Shown: positions 34,980 to 43,311 of the stretch, piece after piece
Numbering within the stretch: position 1 is the first letter of the stretch
Layout of the letters: the number at the start of each line of letters is the position of its first letter
Assembly (NCBI RefSeq): GCF_039543545.1
Contig: NZ_BAABJY010000002.1
Location: 434,001-498,000, forward strand
Origin: Luteimonas vadosa
GTDB taxonomy: Bacteria > Pseudomonadota > Gammaproteobacteria > Xanthomonadales > Xanthomonadaceae
Direction of reading: 5' to 3'
DNA: 64,000 nt
The notes under the pieces: model-generated
The model's input: the letters and a program-made list of their open reading frames with translations, nothing else
What the model was told of the DNA's origin: nothing
Databases searched by the model: none
Position numbers and translations under genes: made by a program

Positions 34980-35783
34980 TCAACCATGGCGTTCGATGAC
35001 CCTCCTGGTCTCCTCGAGATAGGCAGCGCCGAACAGGTTGAGGTGGTTGAGCAGGTGGTAGAGGTTGTAGATCGGAGCGCGCCGCCGCCAACCCGGGTCC
35101 AGGCGGGCCGCTTCGGCGTAGGCGGCGAAGAAGGCCTCCGGCGGTGTCCCGAACAAGTGCAACATCGCCAGTTCCGCCTCGGCCCATCCGTAATGGACGG
35201 CGCCCGCGTCGATCAGTGCCGGGTCGCCATCACTGCAGGCATGCAGGTTTCCCTGCCACAAGTCGCCGTGCAGCAACACCGGTGGTTGTGGCGGGATCAG
35301 TGCATCGAGACGCCGGCAGATCGAATCGACGCGCACCATGTCCCGGCCGCTCAACCGCCCGGCATCGAAGGCACGCTTGGCCTGCGGCAACAGCCGTCGC
35401 TGCGCGAAGAAACGGTGGCCATCCCTGTCGCGGGCGTTGTCCTGCGGCGAATCCCCACACCAGCCATCGGCTTCGAACCCGAACGCCTCGCCGAGGCAGG
35501 CGTGCTGCCTCGCCAGGCCGATTGCCGCATTGGCATGGAACGCCGATCCGGGCGTTCCCACGCCCAGGTCCTCCAACACGATATGGTCCACGCCGACCGA
35601 AAACACTTCCGGTACCCGGAGGCCTTTCGACCGACGCAGCGCGTCAAGGCCCAGTGCCTCCGCGGCGAAGAAAGCCGGCGGCATGTCGCGCCGGCGCTTG
35701 GCGATGGCGGCCCGACCCCCCGCCCACTCCAGTCGATGGAAGCCGTCGGCGTCCGGCATCGCGCGCGAGGAGGCCTCGGTCAT
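34980..35783 (-). CDS. Fructosamine kinase family protein
   Basis: The 267-residue product has an APH/ChoK-like kinase fold. The catalytic loop LLHGDLWQGNLH and the metal-binding Asp in ALIDAGAVHYGWAEAELAML are intact, and NLYHLLNHLNLFG is a typical C-terminal feature. Family members phosphorylate protein-bound or free fructosamines or ribulosamines and so reverse glycation. The frame stays open upstream of 35783, but that part overlaps the cupin pseudogene region and is not coding. The ATG at 35783 lies 13 bases downstream of the cupin stop, so the two may be co-transcribed. Confidence 0.88.
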   Translation of the reverse strand: MTEASSRAMPDADGFHRLEWAGGRAAIAKRRRDMPPAFFAAEALGLDALRRSKGLRVPEVFSVGVDHIVLEDLGVGTPGSAFHANAAIGLARQHACLGEAFGFEADGWCGDSPQDNARDRDGHRFFAQRRLLPQAKRAFDAGRLSGRDMVRVDSICRRLDALIPPQPPVLLHGDLWQGNLHACSDGDPALIDAGAVHYGWAEAELAMLHLFGTPPEAFFAAYAEAARLDPGWRRRAPIYNLYHLLNHLNLFGAAYLEETRRVIERHG

Positions 35784-35796
35784 TAGGGCAGCGCCG

Positions 35797-36241
35797 TCAG
35801 TCGATGGGGTCCACGAGCACGGTCTCCATCGGCCCGGTGCCGTGGAGATGCAGTTCCGTGGGCTCGTCGAACCACTCGTCATGCACCGTGCCGGCCGGAA
35901 TGAAGATACCCGCCGGCATCGACGTCCCACGCCTGCGTGCGGTCCACCCGCTTGGAGAAGGCGATGTTCGAAACGCCGCGGATGACCACGGCATTGGGGT
36001 CCACGGAGTGGGTATGGGGCGGCGCGGAATATCCAGTCGGGAAGACGACGCGGCTCGATAACGGACGACATGCTTTCGCGCCTCCGTGCAGGGGCAGGCG
36101 CATCACGCCGCCAACGAAGTTCGCGCCGTCCCGGCCGAGCGCGCCTTGCGCCCCGGCGATGGCCGTGGGCTCGGATGCGATCCCGGGGCCTGCCACCGCG
36201 GCCAGGAGCAGGGCGAGGATCACGGGGATCGCATGCGCCAT
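35797..36241 (-). pseudogene. Frameshifted exported cupin-domain protein gene
   Basis: A gene begins at ATG 36241 after GGGAGG with a signal peptide (MAHAIPVILALLLAAVAGPG). It continues through a cupin first motif (SAPPHTHSVDPNAVVI) and runs out of frame near 35905-35930, reaching a stop at 35879. The next frame continues the domain as AGIFIPAGTVHDEWFDEPTELHLHGTGPM and ends at 35797. Joined, the parts make a complete cupin of about 147 residues. A single-base indel, or a sequencing error in the GC-rich stretch, explains it. Confidence 0.7.
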
Positions 36242-36254
36242 GGGTGCCTCCCGG

Positions 36255-36270
36255 CGGTGCAAAAGCACCG
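36255..36270 (-). other. Hairpin between tRNA-Leu and the cupin gene
   Basis: CGGTGC-AAAA-GCACCG (plus-strand reading) is a perfect six-base stem 17 bases downstream of the tRNA 3' end. It may help tRNA 3' processing or attenuate read-through; there is no T run after it. Confidence 0.35.
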
Positions 36271-36286
36271 GGTGCCGCAGGAATGT

Positions 36287-36373
36287 TGGTGCCGAAGGTG
36301 GGACTCGAACCCACACGCTTTTAAGGGCGGCGGATTTTGAGTCCGCTGCGTCTACCGATTCCGCCACTTCGGC
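36287..36373 (-). tRNA. tRNA-Leu (anticodon CAA)
   Basis: On the minus strand the sequence starts GCCGAAG at 36373 and ends CTTCGGC-A with an encoded CCA (36287-36289). The D arm GGCGGAATCGGTAGACGC, the anticodon loop CTCAAAA on stem GCGGA/TCCGC, a long variable arm and the T arm GTGGGTTCGAGTCCCAC are all present. The long variable arm and A73 fit a class II leucine tRNA reading UUG. Confidence 0.97.
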
Positions 36374-36383
36374 GCGGGCGGGG

Positions 36384-36389
36384 ATTATA
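36384..36389 (-). promoter_or_regulatory. -10 element of the tRNA-Leu promoter
   Basis: A perfect TATAAT on the minus strand lies about 10 bases upstream of the tRNA 5' end, followed by a GC-rich start region. A -35 is not obvious. Confidence 0.7.
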
Positions 36390-36554
36390 GCTTGCCGTCG
36401 GACCGCGGTGCTGCGCCGGGGACCGTGGCATGGCCCGGCGCGCACGCCTTGCCGGAGGCGCCCGCAGCACTAACGTCCGATGCGGTTCGACGTCGGCAAT
36501 CGGGGCCCGGGCCGTGCGCGCGCTCCACTATCGGACTCGCTTGCAGGGTCGGGG

Positions 36555-37166
36555 TCAGGCGGCCTCGTCGGTAGGCAGCTGGCTGTCCTGGCGCACGTGC
36601 CACTCGCCGGACTGCGGCTGGAACTTGCTGCAGCAATCCATGGGCGCCTTGTAGATGTGAAGCGAGACGGCCACGGTGTCCGGGCTGGTATTGCGGATGG
36701 TGTGGTACTCGTGCGGCGGGATCAGGCTGCCGGCGCTGCCCGGGCCGGCATGGATGCCGCCGGCGGGGCGGAAGCGGAAACGTTCGCCATCCTGCTCGAG
36801 CAGTTCGTAATGCGTGATCTCGAGTTCGCCATCCCACACGCCTTCGACGCACCAGAGGCCGGAATGATCGTGGATCGGCGTGCCCTGGCCGGGACCCCAG
36901 GTCATGGCGACGACGCTGTAACCGTGGTCCGGGCTTCGGTACAGCTCGCGCCGCGCGTAGTGGTCGACGATGGGCTCGTGGACGCATTCGGGAAGTTCGA
37001 CCTCGGGATCACGGATCATCGCGCACAGGCAGCTGCGCAACGCGCAGGTGACGGCCTGGTCGTCGCCCAGCGCCACCGCGGCATCGATGCCGGCGACGAA
37101 CTTCTCGTGGCCGGGAAAGGCGACATTCGGAACGCAGGGGTCGAACTCGGGGCGCGGAGGACTCAT
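36555..37166 (-). CDS. Cysteine dioxygenase type I
   Basis: This roughly 203-residue cupin enzyme oxidises L-cysteine to cysteine sulfinate with Fe(II). The iron ligands sit in TPIHDHSGLWC and in PPHEYHTIRNTS, and the family arrangement of the acidic and Trp residues (WCVEGVWDGELEI) is present. A TAAAAT -10 (plus-strand 37174-37179) lies seven bases before the ATG at 37166, favouring a leaderless start there. An ATG three codons upstream (37175) lies inside that element. It is the last gene of a minus-strand run behind the ccm cluster and a MetX-like gene, though it seems to have its own promoter. Confidence 0.9.
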   Translation of the reverse strand: MSPPRPEFDPCVPNVAFPGHEKFVAGIDAAVALGDDQAVTCALRSCLCAMIRDPEVELPECVHEPIVDHYARRELYRSPDHGYSVVAMTWGPGQGTPIHDHSGLWCVEGVWDGELEITHYELLEQDGERFRFRPAGGIHAGPGSAGSLIPPHEYHTIRNTSPDTVAVSLHIYKAPMDCCSKFQPQSGEWHVRQDSQLPTDEAA

Positions 37167-37173
37167 GCGGGGC

Positions 37174-37179
37174 ATTTTA
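37174..37179 (-). promoter_or_regulatory. -10 element upstream of cysteine dioxygenase
   Basis: TAAAAT on the minus strand lies seven bases from ATG 37166, compatible with leaderless transcription. It decides against the overlapping ATG at 37175. Confidence 0.45.
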
Positions 37180-37283
37180 CGCCTTGCCGCCGGAGCTTGT
37201 TGGGGCCTGGCATGCCCCTGGGCGGACGCGTCGGCCAGCCCGGCTTGTGCGCAGGCAAGGCGGGCTGCACGCCAGCCGGAAAC

Positions 37284-38399
37284 CTAGAGTGCGGACAGGA
37301 ACCCGGCCACGGCGGGCCCGAAGCGGTCGATGTCCACCAGGAAGGCATCGTGGCCCTGTGGAGACTCCAGCGGCAGGAAGTGGGCTTCGGCGCCGCCGGC
37401 GCGCAAGCCGTCGGCGATCTGCCGTTGCTGCTGCAGCGGGAACAGTATGTCGGTGTGCACGCCGATGGCCAGCGCGCGTCCGACGCGGAGGTTCGCAAGC
37501 CCCTGGTCGGTGGTGCCATGGCAGGACTCGCCGAGGTCGTACCAGTCCATGGAGCGGCTCAGGTACAGGTAGCAATTGGGGTCGAAGTTGCGCACGAAGC
37601 GGCGGGCGTGGGCTTCCAGGTAGCTTTCGACCTCGAACTCCAGCCCGAAGGGGTCTTCGTCGTCACGCCGGTCCGAGTCCAGGCGGACCCGGCCGAAGCG
37701 GCCATCCCACTCCAGGGCCGACCGGTAGGTGATCACGCCCAGCTTGCGCGCCATGCGCATGCCGGACTCCGGGTAATGGTCGTCGTCGTAACAGCCGTCG
37801 TTCCATTGCGGGTCGAGGCGGATGGCCTCGCGCTGCAGCGAGCGGATGGCGATGGAGAACGGCAACGCACGCGCCGCGCCGGAGATGTTGACGTGGCTGG
37901 CGGCCAGGCCGGGATGGCGATCGAGGAAGGCGAGCGCGGCCATGCCACCCATGGAGTTGCCGACCAGGCAGGCGATGCGGTCGATCCCGAGCGACTGGAC
38001 CACCGCGTGTGCGGCGTCGGCGACGTCTTCGATGGACAGCTCAGGAAACCCGAGGCGGTAGGGCTGGCCCGTGGCGGGATCGATCGATGCCGGGCCGGTC
38101 GAGCCCTTGCAGCTGCCCAGGGTGTTCACGCAGACCACGTACCAGCGATCGGTGTCGATTGGCTTGCCCGGTCCGAGCATGGCTTCCCACCAGCCCGGCT
38201 CCGGATTGGCTGCATTGGAGGCGGCATGCGCATCCGGCGACAGTCCCGTCAGGACGAGGATGGTGTTGTCTCGCGCCGCGTTGGGCGCGCCCCAGGTTTC
38301 GTAGGCGACCCGTGCGCCTTTCAACGCACCGCCGCGCTTCATCGGGAACGACGAGGGCAGGTCGACGAAGCGGGTGCCGGGCGGGATGAATTCGGTCAT
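37284..38399 (-). CDS. metX: MetX-family O-acyltransferase (serine/homoserine O-succinyl- or acetyltransferase)
   Basis: This 371-residue alpha/beta-hydrolase has the nucleophile elbow GNSMGG (Ser149). It also has the MetX blocks LVLTGLSPDAHA, NTLGSCKGSTGPASIDPATGQPY and GHDAFLVD near the C-terminus with the catalytic His. MetX proteins acylate homoserine for methionine synthesis. In xanthomonads, however, the MetX homologue has been reported to be a serine O-succinyltransferase feeding cysteine synthesis, so this may be cysteine rather than methionine biosynthesis. The downstream cysteine dioxygenase fits a cysteine theme. It follows ccmI by 54 bases on the same strand. Acyl donor and acceptor cannot be decided here. 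Confidence 0.9.
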   Translation of the reverse strand: MTEFIPPGTRFVDLPSSFPMKRGGALKGARVAYETWGAPNAARDNTILVLTGLSPDAHAASNAANPEPGWWEAMLGPGKPIDTDRWYVVCVNTLGSCKGSTGPASIDPATGQPYRLGFPELSIEDVADAAHAVVQSLGIDRIACLVGNSMGGMAALAFLDRHPGLAASHVNISGAARALPFSIAIRSLQREAIRLDPQWNDGCYDDDHYPESGMRMARKLGVITYRSALEWDGRFGRVRLDSDRRDDEDPFGLEFEVESYLEAHARRFVRNFDPNCYLYLSRSMDWYDLGESCHGTTDQGLANLRVGRALAIGVHTDILFPLQQQRQIADGLRAGGAEAHFLPLESPQGHDAFLVDIDRFGPAVAGFLSAL

Positions 38400-38453
38400 G
38401 TGCGGCAAGTCTAGCCCGTGGTGCAAGCCCGGTCGCGGCCCACTGCCTGCACG

Positions 38454-39470
38454 CTATTCGCCCAGGACGATGGACACCGGCTCGGCCACGGGCAGGGTGA
38501 TCCGGATGGGGCTGGACTCCAGGTCTCCTTCGCCACGCGCGGCATCGCCGCTGAGGGACAGGCGTGCCACCAGCTCCACCGCGTCGAGGTCGGAAAGTTT
38601 CCGGGTCGGCATCGGGCTGTCGCCATCGTCGAGCGTGATGTCCAGCGGGAGGTCGCGCACGGCGTGGCGTTCGACGGCGACCGGCATCGGCGGGCCGCCG
38701 GGGATCCGTGCGATGACGAAGACGCTGGCGTTGCCATCGGGCCGGATCCGCGACGCGAGTCCGGGCTCCAGGGACACGCGTACGCGGACAGTGCCTTTCG
38801 ACGTTTCCGGCGCGGTCGGCTCCTGCGAGGGCATCGGCGGCAACCCTGCGTCCTTGCGAGCGGCATCGATCTGCGTGCGCAAGCTGGCGGCGGTCTTCTC
38901 GTCCACCTGCGCCAGCAACGGCGTCCAGGTGTCGGCGGCGCCTGCACCGTCGCCGGCCTGTCGTTGCGCGATGCCGAGGAACCAGCGTGCGCGCTGGTGC
39001 GATGGCGTGCGCGCGAGCACCTCGCGCAGCAGGGCGATGGACTCGGCGTCGAAGCGACGCGCCGGATCGGCGAGCGCGCTGGCCTCGGCGAACTCCACCT
39101 GGATGTCGTCGTCGTCCGGTGCGAGGGCAGCCGCGCGCGCGAAGGCGTCGCGCGATTTCGCGGGCTGTTGCCGCTGGGCATAGGCGCGCCCGAGCAGGCG
39201 CCAGCCTTCGACCTGGCGGGGGTCGCGCTGCAATCCCGCCTCGAGATCGGCGAGGGCTTCGTCCAGCGTTTGCGGCGCGCTGCGCGGGGAAGGGACCAGG
39301 CTGGCGGGCGATCCGACCAGGGCATAGAGGCCGACCGCGAGCAAGGGGATCACCACCACGACACCCGCGAACTGCCGTGGCGACGACCTGCGCAAAGGCC
39401 ACGCCAGCAGCACCGCCACCACGAGGCCGAGGGCGACGGCCAGTGCGCCGAATGCCACGGTCGGCGTCAC
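38454..39470 (-). CDS. ccmI: Cytochrome c maturation protein CcmI (TPR chaperone)
   Basis: This 338-residue inner-membrane protein holds apocytochrome c for heme attachment. It has two N-terminal helices (about 5-24 and 36-55), a TPR region (about 65-190: EALADLEAGLQRDPRQVEGWRLLGRAYA and following helices) and a C-terminal periplasmic beta-rich domain. The latter (RVRVSLEPGLASRIRPD) is typical of the long gammaproteobacterial CcmI. The start is GTG at 39470, four bases after the ccmH stop. It is the last ccm gene in the cluster. Confidence 0.9.
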   Translation of the reverse strand: MTPTVAFGALAVALGLVVAVLLAWPLRRSSPRQFAGVVVVIPLLAVGLYALVGSPASLVPSPRSAPQTLDEALADLEAGLQRDPRQVEGWRLLGRAYAQRQQPAKSRDAFARAAALAPDDDDIQVEFAEASALADPARRFDAESIALLREVLARTPSHQRARWFLGIAQRQAGDGAGAADTWTPLLAQVDEKTAASLRTQIDAARKDAGLPPMPSQEPTAPETSKGTVRVRVSLEPGLASRIRPDGNASVFVIARIPGGPPMPVAVERHAVRDLPLDITLDDGDSPMPTRKLSDLDAVELVARLSLSGDAARGEGDLESSPIRITLPVAEPVSIVLGE

Positions 39471-39474
39471 GGGC

Positions 39475-39912
39475 TCACCATTCCTGCGAGTCGTCGCGTG
39501 GCACGGCCGGGCCGGCGGCGTGCCGGCGGACGATGGCGAAGATCACCCCCGCGCCCGCGAGCAGGAGCAGCAACGGTCCGAACCAGAGCGCCCAGGTCCG
39601 GGACTCGACCCGCGGGCGGTACAGCACGAAGTCGCCATAGCGCGCAACGAGGAACTGCTTCACCTCGCGGTCGTCCTTGCCCTGGCGCATCAGCGCCAAC
39701 ACTTCGCGACGCAGCTCGTGCGCGATCAGCGCGTCGGAGTCGGCGAGCGACTGGTTCTGGCACATCACGCAGCGCAACTCGGCGACCAGCGCCCGGAAGC
39801 GGGCCTCCTCGCCGGCATCGGCGAACTTCAATGGCGCCGCGTCCTGTCCGGCTTGCGCCAGCACCGTGGCCGGAAGCAGGGCGAGCAACACCGCCAGCAG
39901 AAAACGCTTCAT
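39475..39912 (-). CDS. ccmH: Cytochrome c maturation protein CcmH
   Basis: This 145-residue periplasmic thiol oxidoreductase acts at the apocytochrome. It has a signal peptide (about 1-19), the signature LRCVMCQNQSLADSDA with its redox CxxC pair, and a C-terminal membrane anchor (ALWFGPLLLLLAGAGVIF). Length is that of the short CcmH, with the TPR part encoded separately as ccmI. The ATG overlaps the ccmG stop by four bases. Confidence 0.95.
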   Translation of the reverse strand: MKRFLLAVLLALLPATVLAQAGQDAAPLKFADAGEEARFRALVAELRCVMCQNQSLADSDALIAHELRREVLALMRQGKDDREVKQFLVARYGDFVLYRPRVESRTWALWFGPLLLLLAGAGVIFAIVRRHAAGPAVPRDDSQEW

Positions 39913-40454
39913 CGGGGGCGCTCGAGGCTTTCGAGCGCGGGCAACAGTCCGCGCTCGATGTCATCGTCGTCCATCGGGCCGACGTGCTTCCAGCGCACGA
40001 TGCCGTTGCCGTCGACGAGGAAGGTTTCCGGCGCGCCGTACACGCCCCAGTCGATGGCCGTGCGGCCTTCGATGTCCGCGACCACCGCCCAGTACGGGTT
40101 GCCGAACTGCTCGAGCCAGCGCAAGGCATCGGCGCGTTCGTCCTTCCAGTCGTAGCCGACGACCCGCACGCGCTTGGTCTCGGCGAAGCGCGTCAGGACC
40201 GGGTGTTCGGTCCTGCATTCGGGGCACCAGCTGCCCCAGACGTTCAGCACGTAGGGCGCGCCGCGCAGGTCTTCGGACGACAACCGCCGGTCGGGTTCGT
40301 GCAGCAGCGGCAGCGACCAGGCCGGTGCGGCCTTGCCGATCAGGGGCGAGGGCAGGGCGTCGCGATCGCCGCGTCCGCTCAGCCAGACGCCGGCGGACAG
40401 CAACGCGACCAGCGCGGCGAACGCGAGCAGGGGGAGCCAGCGACCCGGCCTCAT
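39909..40454 (-). CDS. ccmG: Thiol:disulfide interchange protein CcmG/DsbE
   Basis: This 181-residue membrane-anchored thioredoxin-like protein reduces the CcmH/apocytochrome disulfide. It has an N-terminal helix (about 7-26), the active site NVWGSWCPECRTE, and the acidic/GVYGAPETFLVD segment with the cis-Pro loop characteristic of DsbE. Start and stop both overlap neighbouring ccm genes by four bases, indicating translational coupling with ccmF and ccmH. Confidence 0.95.
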   Translation of the reverse strand: MRPGRWLPLLAFAALVALLSAGVWLSGRGDRDALPSPLIGKAAPAWSLPLLHEPDRRLSSEDLRGAPYVLNVWGSWCPECRTEHPVLTRFAETKRVRVVGYDWKDERADALRWLEQFGNPYWAVVADIEGRTAIDWGVYGAPETFLVDGNGIVRWKHVGPMDDDDIERGLLPALESLERPR

Positions 40455-42421
40455 GCGCCGACGCCTGCGGGTTCGGGTTCATCGCGGGTTACGGCCGCAC
40501 GGCGGAACCGCCGGTCGGTCGCGGTCACGAACGCGCCCAGTGCCATCAGCAGCGCCCCCGCCCAGATCCAGCGCACGAACGGTTTCACGTGCACACGAAC
40601 CGCCCACGCATCGTCGCCCAGCGATTCGCCGAGCGCGACGTACACGTCACGCAAGGCGCCCGGCTGGATCGCCGCCTCGGTCATGACCTGCCCACCGGCC
40701 GCGTAAGCGCGTTTCTCGGGATGCAATGCCACGGTGCTTCCGTCGTTGCCATGCAGCAACACGGTACCGCGATCGGCGAGATAGTTGGGACCCTGGACGC
40801 GTTCGACGCCCTCGAAGCTGAAGCGGTCGCGCCCCAGCTGCAGTGTCTCTCCCGGGCGCATCGCGATCTCCCGTTGCAGGCTGAGTCCTTCGACCATCAG
40901 CGCGCCGACCAGGAAGACCGCGATCCCGGCGTGCGCCAGCGTCATGCCGAGCATCTCAGCCGTGAAGCGACTGCTGCCGCGCAGGCGCGACCAGGCGAAG
41001 CGCGCGGTACCGGCCGCGACCCAGACCGCGCCCAGCACGGCGGCACCGACCTTCCAGGCGCCTTGCGGGGCCAGGAAGAACGCCGCCGCGCCCACGCCGA
41101 TCGCCAGTCCCGCCCACGGCACCAGCAAGGCCATCGGTTTCGACGCGTCCTCCCGCTGCCAGCGCGTCAGGGGGCCGAACGGGAGCAGGAGCACGAGCGG
41201 TGCCATCAGCAGCATGAACAGCAGCGAGAAGTAGGGAGGCCCGACCGAGATCTTCCCGAGCGCCAGCGCATCGGCCAGCAGCGGGTACAGCGTGCCCAGC
41301 AGCACCATGGCGCAGGCGGCGACGAGCAGCAGGTTGTTGGCCAGCAGGAGGGTCTCGCGCGACGCGGGGGCGAACGGCTTTCCCTGGTCCGGCGAGGGGG
41401 TGCGGAGCGCGTAAAGGACCAGGGATCCGCCCACCACGAGCCCGAGGAAGACCAGGATGAACAAGCCGCGGGCCGGATCGGCGGCGAAGGCATGCACGCT
41501 CGTCAGTACCCCTGAGCGCACCAGGAAGGCGCCCAGCAGCGACAGCGAAAAGGTGGCGATCGCTAGCAGCAGCGTCCAGCCGCGGAAGCTGCCGCGTTTT
41601 TCCGTCACGGCCTGGGAATGCAGCAGCGCGGCACCGGCCAGCCACGGCATGAAGCTGGCGTTTTCCACCGGGTCCCAGAACCACCAACCGCCCCAGCCGA
41701 GCTCGTAGTACGCCCACCAGGACCCCAGCGCGATGCCAATGGTCAGGAAGCCCCAGGCGACATTGGTCCACGGCCGGGTCCAGCGCAACCAGCGTGCATC
41801 GACCCGGCCGTCGAGCAGGGCCGCGATGGCGAACGCGAACGGCACCACGAAGCCGACGTAGCCCATGTAAAGCATCGGCGGATGGATGATCAGTCCGGGG
41901 TCCTGCAGCAGGGGATTGAGGTCGCGGCCTTCGGCGACCGCCGGAATCAGCCGCGCGAAAGGGTTGCTGGTGAAGATCAGGAACGCGAGGAAGCCGACGG
42001 CCACCAGTCCGATGACGCCGAGCACGCGCGCCACCACCTGCTCCGGGAGCGACCGGGAGAACGATGCGACGGCGGCCCCCCAGCCGGCGACGATCAGCGC
42101 CCACAGGAGCAGGGAGCCCTCGTGCGCGCCCCAGACGGCCGAGAACCGGTACTGCAGCGGCAGCAGGGAGTTGGAATTCTCGGCGACGTACCGGACCGAG
42201 AAATCCTGGGTGACGAAGGCCGTGGTGAGCAGGGCGAACGCCACCGCGACCAGCAGCACCTGCAGGTAGGCAGCAGGGCGGGCGACCGACATCCACGCGG
42301 CATTGCGACCCACGCCCGGTGCCCCTCGTGCCGGGTGCGCGCCGAACAGCGGCAGCACGGCCTGCATCACCGCGGCAAGCAGCGCCAGGACGAGGCTGAC
42401 TTGGCCAAGCTCAGGCAGCAT
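40451..42421 (-). CDS. ccmF: Cytochrome c heme lyase subunit CcmF
   Basis: This 656-residue polytopic membrane protein of the heme-handling family has the tryptophan-rich WWD domain GWGGWWFWDPVENASFMPW. It also has conserved periplasmic histidines, including HSQAVTEKRGSFRGWTLLLAI, and about 15 helices. It works with CcmH/I to ligate heme to apocytochrome c. The ATG at 42421 begins a standard MLPELGQ start; the open upstream frame is not coding. A 222-base gap separates it from ccmE, unlike the four-base overlaps downstream. Confidence 0.97.
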   Translation of the reverse strand: MLPELGQVSLVLALLAAVMQAVLPLFGAHPARGAPGVGRNAAWMSVARPAAYLQVLLVAVAFALLTTAFVTQDFSVRYVAENSNSLLPLQYRFSAVWGAHEGSLLLWALIVAGWGAAVASFSRSLPEQVVARVLGVIGLVAVGFLAFLIFTSNPFARLIPAVAEGRDLNPLLQDPGLIIHPPMLYMGYVGFVVPFAFAIAALLDGRVDARWLRWTRPWTNVAWGFLTIGIALGSWWAYYELGWGGWWFWDPVENASFMPWLAGAALLHSQAVTEKRGSFRGWTLLLAIATFSLSLLGAFLVRSGVLTSVHAFAADPARGLFILVFLGLVVGGSLVLYALRTPSPDQGKPFAPASRETLLLANNLLLVAACAMVLLGTLYPLLADALALGKISVGPPYFSLLFMLLMAPLVLLLPFGPLTRWQREDASKPMALLVPWAGLAIGVGAAAFFLAPQGAWKVGAAVLGAVWVAAGTARFAWSRLRGSSRFTAEMLGMTLAHAGIAVFLVGALMVEGLSLQREIAMRPGETLQLGRDRFSFEGVERVQGPNYLADRGTVLLHGNDGSTVALHPEKRAYAAGGQVMTEAAIQPGALRDVYVALGESLGDDAWAVRVHVKPFVRWIWAGALLMALGAFVTATDRRFRRAAVTRDEPEPAGVGA

Positions 42422-42643
42422 CACGGCGCCCAACGCATGTGGTGCGTGGCAGGAAGGACGAGACGGGAGGCTGGAAGGAGCGGCGGCGGGGATCGACGGG
42501 TGCCGACGCGCCCGGAGCGCTGGCATTGGTGGCGATGCGCGCACGGCGTCGAACCACCACGGCGCGTCGCGTCGCCACCCGCTCCGTGGCCTTCCCGACC
42601 TGCCATTTCCCGGGCGGCGGAAGCGGGATTGCGTCGCGGGCGC

Positions 42644-43144
42644 TCAAGGCGTCGCCGACCCGTCATTTCCGACCCCGCCTTCTGTCGGCGTTTCGACCCC
42701 ATGTTTCTGGTGCGCCAACCCCATCTTGTCGGCGACTTCCCTGGGCACGTAGGTTTCGTCGTGCTTGGCCAGCACCTGCTCGGCGACGAACACATCGCCC
42801 TGCATCCGCCCGGTCGCGACCACGGCCTGCTTCTCGCGGAACAGGTCGGGCAGGATGCCGGTGTAGACCACGGGCAGTTCGGCGTCGCCGTCGGTCACCC
42901 GGAAACCGGCCTGCATCGAGCCGGGTTGGCGCTGGAACGAACCGGCGGCCACCATGCCGCCCAGCCGGAAGCGTGCCTCGCCGCTGCGTACCCCCGCACC
43001 GGCCGTCCCGCGCAACACCTCGGCCGGCGTGTAGAGGTATTCGAAGTTCCGCTGCATGGCCAGGACCACCAGCGTCGCCGCCAGGACGGCCGCGACGAGC
43101 AGGGCCAGCACCAGCCAAAGGCGTCGGCGACGGGTCGGGTTCAT
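42644..43144 (-). CDS. ccmE: Heme chaperone CcmE
   Basis: This 166-residue periplasmic heme chaperone is anchored by one N-terminal helix (about 9-28). The OB-fold core contains FRLGGMVAAGSF. The heme-binding histidine lies in VLAKHDETYVP, followed by the usual flexible Gly/Thr-rich tail. It receives heme from CcmC/D and hands it to CcmF. The start overlaps the ccmD stop by four bases. Confidence 0.96.
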   Translation of the reverse strand: MNPTRRRRLWLVLALLVAAVLAATLVVLAMQRNFEYLYTPAEVLRGTAGAGVRSGEARFRLGGMVAAGSFQRQPGSMQAGFRVTDGDAELPVVYTGILPDLFREKQAVVATGRMQGDVFVAEQVLAKHDETYVPREVADKMGLAHQKHGVETPTEGGVGNDGSATP

Positions 43145-43311
43145 CGCTGCAATCCTCCCGCCAACGGTTGTTTCGCCGTTGCACGGCGCGCCGCTTCGCG
43201 ACGGGCTGCGCGGCGCAGCTGCGCCATGCGCAGGCGCGGCGCGACGTAGTCCCATGCCAGCACGGCCGCGAAGACCGCATAGGCGGCGAGCACGTATTCC
43301 CGGTAGGTCAT
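43141..43311 (-). CDS. ccmD: Heme exporter protein CcmD
   Basis: This 56-residue single-span membrane protein begins MTYREYVLAAYAVFAAVLAWDY, followed by a strongly basic cytoplasmic tail, as in all CcmD. It helps release holo-CcmE from CcmABC. Four-base overlaps with ccmC upstream and ccmE downstream fix its frame. Confidence 0.9.
   Translation of the reverse strand: MTYREYVLAAYAVFAAVLAWDYVAPRLRMAQLRRAARREAARRATAKQPLAGGLQR

Noticed and set aside
35784..36314. In-frame upstream extension of the fructosamine kinase (to 444 residues).
   Set aside because: This stretch is the out-of-frame reading of the cupin pseudogene and the tRNA flank; the kinase domain starts after ATG 35783.
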